A stretch of 31,685 nt of DNA from an uncultured Treponema sp. GTDB taxonomy: Bacteria; Spirochaetota; Spirochaetia; Treponematales; Treponemataceae. The notes beneath the pieces are model-generated. The model was not told where the DNA came from. It saw only the letters and a list, made by a program, of their open reading frames with translations, and searched no databases. Positions 6,577 through 13,323 of this stretch are shown one piece after another; positions within the stretch are counted from its first letter, which is position 1; every line of letters starts with the position of its first letter. Both the position numbers and the translations under genes were made by a program. Location: NCBI GenBank assembly GCA_937892225.1, contig CALAUH010000072.1, positions 1 through 31,685 of the forward strand. The letters are read 5' to 3'.

Positions 6577-7806
6577 ATGAAACTTTCATCTTTCTTTTCT
6601 GGTGAGAAAAGACATTCAAAAAAGTCGCTACGCAGTTTTAATGAGATTAATAATGAGACTATAGCCAATGATTTTTCTGCACAGGAAAAGAAAACCTGTA
6701 CCGACCCATATTTACAGCATGCCTGGGTTTCAGTTTGTATTGATATTCTTACACGTAACATCGGAAGAGCTCAATTTCAAATTACAAAGAATGGAGATAT
6801 TCAACTTGAATCAGCTGTTGCAAAGTTGTTCAACTTTCCAAACAGTTTTACAAGTCGTTTTGACTTATGGAAACAGACTTGTGCCTGGTGGAGTTTAGAC
6901 GGCGAGGCTTTCTGGTGGTTTGGGGAAGAATATTCATTTGGCATTCCGAAAGAAATATTCATCCTGAATCCGCGAAAAATGCAGCACGTAGTAGACAAAG
7001 GAAAAATAACAAAATGGGTCTATACAGATACAGAAGATGGAAGACCTGTCATTATTCTTCCTGATGAAATTATTCATTTCAAGGACTGGAATCCGTGGAA
7101 TGAATACAGGGGTGTGAGTCCTCTTGTAAGTTTAGGATTGGAAGTTGAACAGGATTTACTGGCAGCAGAACAGAACACAGGATTACTTAAAGAAGGTGGT
7201 GTACCTAAAGGTTTATTAAAAACAGACCAGGTATTGACCGAAGCGGATGCAGAAATACTTGCAAGGACTTGGGATAAAAAATACGGACGCGGAATAAAAA
7301 ACCGTGTAGCAGTTTTGGGTAAAGGAACAGAATACCAGACACTGACTTTCAGTCCGGATGTTCTGAAACTTTACGATATGAAGCAGTGGAACTTGTATAC
7401 GTTACTCGCCAAATATGGCATTCCACCACGTGTTGCGAATATACAGGATTCCAAAAGTTCTTTAAGTGGCACAGATACGGACTCTCAGCATCGTGCATTT
7501 TGGAACTACACATTAATACCACTACTTCAAAACTTTGAACAGGTTTTAGAAGTACAGTTTTTTCGGAGATTTAAGCTCAATGAGAGGGGCAGCTTTAATC
7601 TGAGTTCTATTCCTGAATTACAGGAGAGTGAGGACGCACAGAGCAACCGTGATATTGCAGAAATAAATGCAGGATTAAAAACTATAAATGAAGTTTTGAA
7701 AGCCAGAGGTGAAAAAGAAAAGCCTTGGGGCGACATCTGGTACAGAGCTTCAAACTTGATTCCTGTTGTTCCTCAAGTAGAGACAGAGGCTAATCGAAAT
7801 GATTAA
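6577..7806 (+). CDS. Phage portal protein, HK97 type
   Basis: A 409-residue portal, the dodecameric ring at the capsid vertex through which DNA passes. The N-terminal region HAWVSVCIDILTRNIGRA and the central WNPWNEYRGVSPL motif are typical of the HK97/phage_portal family, as is the later YGIPPRVANIQDSKSSLSG stretch. Length is normal. The ATG has GGAG upstream, and its last codons overlap the start of the next gene by eight bases. Confidence 0.92.
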   Translation: MKLSSFFSGEKRHSKKSLRSFNEINNETIANDFSAQEKKTCTDPYLQHAWVSVCIDILTRNIGRAQFQITKNGDIQLESAVAKLFNFPNSFTSRFDLWKQTCAWWSLDGEAFWWFGEEYSFGIPKEIFILNPRKMQHVVDKGKITKWVYTDTEDGRPVIILPDEIIHFKDWNPWNEYRGVSPLVSLGLEVEQDLLAAEQNTGLLKEGGVPKGLLKTDQVLTEADAEILARTWDKKYGRGIKNRVAVLGKGTEYQTLTFSPDVLKLYDMKQWNLYTLLAKYGIPPRVANIQDSKSSLSGTDTDSQHRAFWNYTLIPLLQNFEQVLEVQFFRRFKLNERGSFNLSSIPELQESEDAQSNRDIAEINAGLKTINEVLKARGEKEKPWGDIWYRASNLIPVVPQVETEANRND

Positions 7807-8452
7807 AAAAGTATTCATAGGAGTATGTGAAGAAATTACAAAAAAAACAATTATTGACGGTCTTCTATCTATTAATCCAAAGATAGAAATTATTGATGGT
7901 ACAACTGATGATGACATTTTTTACCATTTAAAAAGTGCTGAAGAATCTGTTGTAATTTTTGATAAGTATTTTCTAAGTTATGTTTTGAAATTTAAACTTA
8001 GAAGTTTGAAAGTAATAAATTCTAAATTAAGAATTTATTTTTGTGAGTTAGGTAATTGTTCCAGATTTTTTGGTCTTCGTGTTTATGATACAGGGGCTAA
8101 TGGATTTATTGCTAACATTGAACAAAAAGAAGAGTTTAAAGAAAAACTTAACTTAGTCTTAGAAGGCATTCGTTGTTATCCAGAAGAAGTTTTAGACGGT
8201 ATAAAAAACAATGAACATTTATTGGAAAGAAAAAGCTGTTCTGAAATTACTGAAAGAGAAATGGAAGTCGGTTTATATCTTGGTCAAGGCAAATCAATAA
8301 AAGAAATTTGCGACCTTACTAATAATGCCGCAGGTACAGTTTCAACGCACATTTGCAGACTTAAAAGAAAAATCGGCTATAAGACTATGAATGATTTTAA
8401 GTTACTAAATAATCAGCTGATTAAAATTAATGTAAGGAGTTGGTCTTGTTAA
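7799..8452 (+). CDS. LuxR/NarL-type regulator with a degenerate receiver domain
   Basis: A 217-residue protein shaped like a NarL-family response regulator. The N-terminal part (about residues 1-125) has receiver-like features: an acidic pair CEE (11-12), an Asp at 55 in VVIFDK in the phosphoacceptor position, and GANGFIANIEQKEEFKEKLNLVLEG, which matches the end of a receiver but lacks the conserved Lys. The C-terminal LuxR HTH is EITEREMEVGLYLGQGKSIKEI through GTVSTHICRLKRKIGY (about 149-194). The gene overlaps the portal stop (ATGATTAA) and the protease start, so it is locked into the head operon by translational coupling. A late-gene activator function is likely but inferred. Genes of this type are not usual between portal and protease. 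Confidence 0.85.
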   Translation: MIKKVFIGVCEEITKKTIIDGLLSINPKIEIIDGTTDDDIFYHLKSAEESVVIFDKYFLSYVLKFKLRSLKVINSKLRIYFCELGNCSRFFGLRVYDTGANGFIANIEQKEEFKEKLNLVLEGIRCYPEEVLDGIKNNEHLLERKSCSEITEREMEVGLYLGQGKSIKEICDLTNNAAGTVSTHICRLKRKIGYKTMNDFKLLNNQLIKINVRSWSC

Positions 8453-9093
8453 TAAAAATTGATGGTGTTGAAAACAAAGATTTTGGAAAAGACAAAATTG
8501 CTTTTCATAAGTTCCTAAAAGAAAATACACATTCAGGAAAAGTAAGTCCATTAGTTGAAATATTCAACAAATGTTCTTTGTCTACAAAAACAGAAGCTGA
8601 CAAGGAAATGTATCACTGGATTATGTCTACATTTGATACAGACCGCGACTTTGAAAAAGTAGACCAGAACGGCTGGGATTTATCTAATTACAAAATGAAT
8701 CCTGTTATTCTTTGGAGTCACGATTATAAGATTCCGGCAATAGGACACTGTGAAAACGTTGGTGTAAATCCAGAACTTTCAGGCGACATAATTTTTAATG
8801 ACAAAGATTATGATGAATTTGGATGGAGCATCGGTCAGCGTGTAAAAGCTGGAGTTCTTCGAAGCGGCTCCGTAGGGTTCCGCGTAGATGAACTTGAGTT
8901 TTTAGAAAGTAAAGACCGTGACTGTGATTTGATTTACAGAAAACAGGAACTTCTGGAATTTTCTATTTGCTGTGTTCCAGCTAATCCATTTGCACTGACA
9001 ACACCTAAAAAAGAATTAAAAATTGAACGAGTTATTCAAAACGAAAACACTTCATTTTTTAAGAATATTTGCGACGGCTTAGCCAGAGCATAA
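8446..9093 (+). CDS. Prohead protease, HK97 type (peptidase S78/U35)
   Basis: Cleaves the scaffold domain of the capsid protein during head maturation. The catalytic His is in ILWSHDYKIPAIG and the catalytic Ser in LRSGSVGFRV, followed by the family pattern ELLEFSICCVPANPFA. Start: AAGGAG at 8434-8439 is six bases from TTG 8446, whereas the in-frame TTG at 8440 directly abuts it and cannot be used. The gene therefore overlaps the end of the regulator gene by seven bases. Length about 215 residues, normal for the family. Confidence 0.92.
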   Translation: MLIKIDGVENKDFGKDKIAFHKFLKENTHSGKVSPLVEIFNKCSLSTKTEADKEMYHWIMSTFDTDRDFEKVDQNGWDLSNYKMNPVILWSHDYKIPAIGHCENVGVNPELSGDIIFNDKDYDEFGWSIGQRVKAGVLRSGSVGFRVDELEFLESKDRDCDLIYRKQELLEFSICCVPANPFALTTPKKELKIERVIQNENTSFFKNICDGLARA

Positions 9094-9097
9094 AAAA

Positions 9098-9133
9098 AGC
9101 CGGTTGTAAGCATTAAGGAGGCTATAACCGGCT
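9098..9133 (+). other. Strong hairpin between protease and capsid genes
   Basis: AGCCGGTT (9098-9105) pairs with AACCGGCT (9126-9133), and the stem continues inward with one bulge (GTAAGC against GCTAT). The loop contains TAAGGAGG-like bases, so a ribosome-site-like sequence is partly hidden. It precedes the real ribosome site AGGAGG (9148-9153) of the capsid gene. It may stabilise or separate the capsid mRNA, or attenuate transcription; no T-run follows. Confidence 0.55.
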
Positions 9134-9159
9134 ATCCAAAGAAAATCAGGAGGTTAACC

Positions 9160-10467
9160 TTGAACGAGGTAATTGTAGGGTTGCAGAAGAAATTGGTCAA
9201 TATGAAACAATTGATTCCAACAGAAGCTGCGACACCTGAACAGATTAAGAAATACTTCAATGAAACAGAAGAAATCATTGAAGGTATTCTTAAAGTTGCA
9301 TCCGAACAGGAAACAGCAACAACAACAGAAATGGAAAGTGTACGAGAAGCAATTAAAGACTTCCGCGCTTTAATTAAAAAAACAGATGCAAATATGCAGC
9401 CACTTTCCTACCGTGATGTTTGCTACAATTTGGGAAAAGCACTTGTTGCAGCTTGGAACAAAGACGAACAGACATTAGGCGAATTAAAATTCTGTCCAAA
9501 CATCAGAACAGAAAAATGGAACAATCCGAAAGACTTTTCTTGGGAAGTTGGAAAAGGCTTTGTTCCATCAAAAGCCGTAATCGGAGAACCGATTGGAAAC
9601 CTTGCAACAAACGACCAGTATTTAATCAATCCAATTTATGAAGAAACCATTATGCAGGAAGTTGCTAAAAAATCAGTAATGATGCCTTTAGTAACAAACC
9701 GCCCTATGATGGGTTCTTCAATGTTCATTCCAGAACGTGACCGTGGCGGCGTTGAATTAAAATGGCTCACAAGTTACGGACAGAAAATTGATGCAACAAA
9801 ATCAAATGTACCAACAAGAAAAGAGCTTAAAGCTTACACACTTGCAGGCTTTATTCCTTTCTATGATGAATTTGGTGAAGATGTTTTTGTAGACTTGGGA
9901 AAAATGTTCCTTGAAGATTTTATGGAAGCCTATGGACAGGAATTTGATAAACAATGTTTGGTTGCAAATGCTGCCCCATTCACCGGAGCAATAAATGCTT
10001 CTGATGTAAAAGTTCAGCCAATAAAATCAACAAATGAAACAAAACTTTCATATCTTGATTTTAGAGATGCAGAAATGAAAATTCCATCTGAAGAAAGAAA
10101 AAATTGCAAATGGTTCTTGAACGAAACAGTTTTAAACTACATTGCAAACATTCAGGACGCAAACGGAAATCCAATCTGGCGTAAACCGGGCGACGGGATG
10201 CCAGGCAGAATTGACGGTTACGAAGTTGTTGAATGTACACAGCTTCCACAGCTTGCCGACTTGAAAGCAAAAACAAACTTTGCAATTTTTATGGACCCAA
10301 AACGCATAATTCACGGCGACCGCAAGGGAATTGAAATTAAGCGTTTTTCAGAAACTTCTGAATCTCTTGAATACGGCGAAGAATTTATGAGATTTAGAAA
10401 ACGCGACGGCTTCTTAGTTTCTCGCTCAAAAAACATAGTTGTTTTAAGAACAGCTGACAGCGACTAA
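9160..10467 (+). CDS. Major capsid protein, HK97 fold
   Basis: The shell protein, 435 residues. The N-terminal ~100 residues are helical, charged and coiled-coil-like, fitting the scaffolding (delta) domain removed by the adjacent protease. The body shows the family pattern: a pre-core strand region GEPIGNLATNDQYLINPIYE, the conserved MMPLVTNRPMMGSSMFIPE region, the spine helix region FVDLGKMFLEDFMEAYGQEFD and a C-terminal FRKRDGFLVSRSKNIVVLR. It starts at TTG 9160, six bases after AGGAGG. Confidence 0.93.
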   Translation: MNEVIVGLQKKLVNMKQLIPTEAATPEQIKKYFNETEEIIEGILKVASEQETATTTEMESVREAIKDFRALIKKTDANMQPLSYRDVCYNLGKALVAAWNKDEQTLGELKFCPNIRTEKWNNPKDFSWEVGKGFVPSKAVIGEPIGNLATNDQYLINPIYEETIMQEVAKKSVMMPLVTNRPMMGSSMFIPERDRGGVELKWLTSYGQKIDATKSNVPTRKELKAYTLAGFIPFYDEFGEDVFVDLGKMFLEDFMEAYGQEFDKQCLVANAAPFTGAINASDVKVQPIKSTNETKLSYLDFRDAEMKIPSEERKNCKWFLNETVLNYIANIQDANGNPIWRKPGDGMPGRIDGYEVVECTQLPQLADLKAKTNFAIFMDPKRIIHGDRKGIEIKRFSETSESLEYGEEFMRFRKRDGFLVSRSKNIVVLRTADSD

Positions 10468-10507
10468 GAAATATAAACAAAAACAAAAAACTTTTTTTGG
10501 CTTTTGG

Positions 10508-10630
10508 AAACGGGGGCGAAAAAAATTAAAAACCGAAGTGAAGACAGAATCAAGGCTTGCGAAGCAACCCGACAGGGCTTGGCCTTGATTCTGTCTGAAC
10601 GTAGGTTATACTTTCCTTTGCCCCGTTTTT
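10508..10630 (+). ncRNA. Highly structured RNA-like element after the capsid gene
   Basis: An outer stem pairs AAACGGGG-C (10508-10517, one bulged G) with GCCCCGTTT (10620-10628) and ends in TTTTT, like an intrinsic terminator. Inside it a perfect 15-bp stem pairs 10542-10556 with 10582-10596. Its loop holds two mini-hairpins, TTGC/GCAA (10557-10567) and CCC/GGG (10568-10577). No reading frame fits. This could be a structured non-coding RNA, a complex terminator or a REP/MITE-like element; the pairing is clear, the role is not. Confidence 0.5.
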
Positions 10631-10642
10631 CAATGGAGAAAA

Positions 10643-11152
10643 ATGAAACTTTTTACATTTGAAGAACTTTCAAACATTCTGGAACTGAACGCACAAGATA
10701 AAACCACAGATGAATTATGTTTTAATACAGCATATTCATTTATGGAAAAATATATTTATTACAATTTGAAAAACAAAACTTACAACGAAATACAAACTGT
10801 TACAGATAACAAGGCTTATGTAAATGAAATAAACATTTCAAAAATGATAAGCATAATTGATATGACAACAAAACAGAAAATTAAGAACTACATAATAGAT
10901 TCTGGAAACAAAGCAATTTTGTTTCTTACCTGTGAATATGATAAACACGTAATTTATGTAACATACAAAGCAGGCTTTACAAACAAGACATTCCCGGATG
11001 AATTAAAGCAGGCAGTTATAAAACTATTCTTGAATGAAAAGAAAAACCTGCAGAACAAAATCAATTATATAGAAGAAACAGAAAATAAAGTGGAAACTTT
11101 ACCACAAGATATAAAAAGCATTTTAGATACATATTCAAAAAAGAGGTTGTAA
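10643..11152 (+). CDS. Head-tail connector protein (gp6-like)
   Basis: A 169-residue protein. Position immediately after the capsid gene, an all-helical N-terminus (FTFEELSNILELNAQDKTTDELCFNTAYSF) and the later PDELKQAVIKLFLNEKKNL helix match the phage head-tail connector family that docks on the portal. It includes an extended beta-hairpin region (about 55-105). The ATG has GGAG five bases upstream. Family assignment is by pattern and gene order. Confidence 0.7.
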   Translation: MKLFTFEELSNILELNAQDKTTDELCFNTAYSFMEKYIYYNLKNKTYNEIQTVTDNKAYVNEINISKMISIIDMTTKQKIKNYIIDSGNKAILFLTCEYDKHVIYVTYKAGFTNKTFPDELKQAVIKLFLNEKKNLQNKINYIEETENKVETLPQDIKSILDTYSKKRL

Positions 11153-11153
11153 C

Positions 11154-11555
11154 ATGAAGTCCTTTGAACCAGTGTTTAAGAAATTAACAGAACTTTTCAT
11201 TGAAAACCTTCCTGAATATGTACAGAGAATAAATGAACAGTATAACGACGGAATAATTCTAAAACCTTTTGAAAACAAAGATTTAATTACTCCATGCAAC
11301 AAACTGCCAAGTTTCAAATTTTCAACGGAAAAAGCCGAATACACAGAAAAGGACAGAATAATTGAAAATACAGTTTTTGTTGTTTGCTTCGCCATAACAT
11401 TACCACCATCAGGAGAGAGAAACGTAATAGATTTCTGGCGTTATGTAGAAGCTGTTTCTAAAATGCTGGAAGAAATTACAGATATTGAAGAATGGCAAAC
11501 AATTGAGATTATAGAAGTGATTAAGAATAATATTTATTTGAAAATAACAATATAA
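11154..11555 (+). CDS. Tail terminator / tail completion-like protein
   Basis: A 133-residue alpha/beta protein one base after the connector gene. The central strand FVVCFAITLPPSGE, the helix WRYVEAVSKMLEEI and the final strands WQTIEIIEVIKNNIYLKI resemble the small alpha/beta fold of tail terminator and neck proteins. The position between connector and tail tube supports this. It is the last phage gene before the restriction-modification cargo. A weak AAATAGA/TCTATTT hairpin (11554-11570) with T-run follows its stop. Confidence 0.5.
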   Translation: MKSFEPVFKKLTELFIENLPEYVQRINEQYNDGIILKPFENKDLITPCNKLPSFKFSTEKAEYTEKDRIIENTVFVVCFAITLPPSGERNVIDFWRYVEAVSKMLEEITDIEEWQTIEIIEVIKNNIYLKITI

Positions 11556-11599
11556 ATAGACATTCTATTTTTACCATTCAAAAAATAGGTATTTTGAAG

Positions 11600-11605
11600 T
11601 ATAAT
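11600..11605 (+). promoter_or_regulatory. Probable -10 box of the restriction-modification operon
   Basis: A perfect TATAAT lies 31 bases before the mod ATG in very AT-rich DNA. No clear -35 box is visible at 16-18 bases. A TTTACC (11570-11575) lies 24 bases upstream, two more than in the shared phage module and without its palindromic partner, so I do not count it as a member. AAGGA at the mod start is the ribosome site. Confidence 0.5.
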
Positions 11606-11635
11606 ATATAAAATAAATAATAAATAAGGATTACT

Positions 11636-13309
11636 ATGCCTACACTAGATTGGATTGGAAAAAATAAAGTTATTAATCATCATCTTGATGTACCTTTTAA
11701 GGTTTTGGAAAAGCAATATACATATAAAGACGGAAAAGTTGTAGATGACTTTGAAAGTGAAAATAAAATAATTCATGGAGATAACCTAGAAGCCTTAAAA
11801 GCATTGTTACCTGAATATGAAGGAAAATTTAATTGTATATGTATAGATCCACCATACAATACAGGAAACGAAAAGTGGAAATATAATGATAACGTTAATG
11901 ATCCAAAAATAAAAAAATGGCTTGGTGAAGTTGTTGGAAAAGAAGAGGAAGATTTTACTAGACATGATAAATGGCTTTGTATGATGTATCCTCGATTACG
12001 CTTACTTCACAAATTATTAAATGAGAAAGGTATAATTTGTATTAATATTGATGAAAACGAAGTTTACAACCTTGATATTATTTGTTCTGAAATATTTGGA
12101 CATGATAATAAGATTGGAGAATTTATCTGGAAAGCAAGAGGTGGAAAAGGTGGTACTGATTCAAACATTGCACAACAACATGAATACATTCTCTGTTATG
12201 CAAAAGATAAACATATTGTAGAATTTAGAAAAATAGAAAATCAAGTTAGTGAAGATAAGAAAGAGCATTTAAGACAATGGGGGCAAGAAGTCTATAGAAC
12301 AGATAGACCTAGTATGTTTTTTCCAATCTTTTATGACAATGAAGGTTTCCTTCTTCCTGAAAAAGAAGAAGTAAAAAAGATATTTGTAGATGATAAATTT
12401 GATGATGATTTTCTGAAAGAATTGATAGAATCGTATAAAAAATTAGGTTATGAATGTATACTCCCCAAAATAAATGGAGAATATGGCAGATGGAGAAAAG
12501 GATTTGATGGTATTCAAGAATTAATTTCAGATGGTTTACTTTTAGTTGAAGAAAAAGATGGCGAGAAATATATAAAAAAAATAATCCCCGCAGATTCTGT
12601 CTCAGAAATGGCACAGGATTCAATATTACCAGCAGAAGTAGGTACCGCATCTAATGGAACTGTTGAAATAAAAAATATTTTCTTATCAAAAGTTTTTGAT
12701 ACAACAAAACCTTGCAAATTACTTGAATATTTAATTAATCTTTGTCCAAACACAGATGCTTTAATACTTGATTCTTTTGCTGGAACAGGAACAACAGCAC
12801 ATGCAGTTATTAAATTAAATAAACAAGATGGTGGCAATCGTAAATTTGTTTTAATAGAAATGATGGATTATGCAGAATCTATAACATCAGAAAGAATTAA
12901 ACGAGTTATAAACGGCTATGGAGTTGGTAAAAAAACTGTAAAGGGAATTAATGCAGATTTCTCATATTACGAACTTGGTCCTCGCCTATTACTTGAAAAT
13001 GGTTTTATAAATGAAGATGTTTCTATAGATAAAATTCGTGAATACATATGGTTTACAGAAACACATTCTAAAATAACTGTAAATAATAATGAAAGTGAAT
13101 ATTTTTTAGGAAACAATTATGGAGCGGCTTATTGGTTTTATTATCAAAAAGATAAAGCAACAACTCTTGATACGGATTTCTTAAACACAATAAAAGGTAA
13201 ATATGAGCAATATATTATTTATGCAGATATTTGTCTTTTACCAAAAGATTTTATGCAAAAAAATAACATTATATTTAAGAAAATACCTCGTGATATTCAC
13301 AAATTTTAA
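11636..13309 (+). CDS. mod: Type III restriction-modification methyltransferase (Mod)
   Basis: An N6-adenine methyltransferase of the beta class (catalytic motif before the SAM motif). DPPYNTG is at about residues 71-77, preceded by IIHGDNLEALKALLPEY, and the SAM-binding motif is LDSFAGTGTTAHAV at about 377-390. The ~200-residue segment between contains the target-recognition region. It modifies one strand of an asymmetric site and also supplies sequence recognition to the Res subunit. At 557 residues it is slightly short but has all motifs. Fourteen bases separate it from res. Base composition is more AT-rich than the head genes, fitting acquisition as cargo. No simple-sequence repeat of the phase-variable mod type is seen. 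Confidence 0.93.
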   Translation: MPTLDWIGKNKVINHHLDVPFKVLEKQYTYKDGKVVDDFESENKIIHGDNLEALKALLPEYEGKFNCICIDPPYNTGNEKWKYNDNVNDPKIKKWLGEVVGKEEEDFTRHDKWLCMMYPRLRLLHKLLNEKGIICINIDENEVYNLDIICSEIFGHDNKIGEFIWKARGGKGGTDSNIAQQHEYILCYAKDKHIVEFRKIENQVSEDKKEHLRQWGQEVYRTDRPSMFFPIFYDNEGFLLPEKEEVKKIFVDDKFDDDFLKELIESYKKLGYECILPKINGEYGRWRKGFDGIQELISDGLLLVEEKDGEKYIKKIIPADSVSEMAQDSILPAEVGTASNGTVEIKNIFLSKVFDTTKPCKLLEYLINLCPNTDALILDSFAGTGTTAHAVIKLNKQDGGNRKFVLIEMMDYAESITSERIKRVINGYGVGKKTVKGINADFSYYELGPRLLLENGFINEDVSIDKIREYIWFTETHSKITVNNNESEYFLGNNYGAAYWFYYQKDKATTLDTDFLNTIKGKYEQYIIYADICLLPKDFMQKNNIIFKKIPRDIHKF

Positions 13310-13323
13310 TATGGAGAAATTAA

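Noticed and set aside
11570..11605. TTTACC 24 bases before the TATAAT of the mod promoter as a fifth copy of the shared module
   Set aside because: The spacing is 24, not 22, the palindromic partner and the AATGCC are absent, and TTTACC is easy to find by chance in AT-rich DNA.
11636..13309. Phase-variable mod gene (phasevarion)
   Set aside because: No homopolymer or short tandem repeat long enough for slippage was found in the gene or its promoter.
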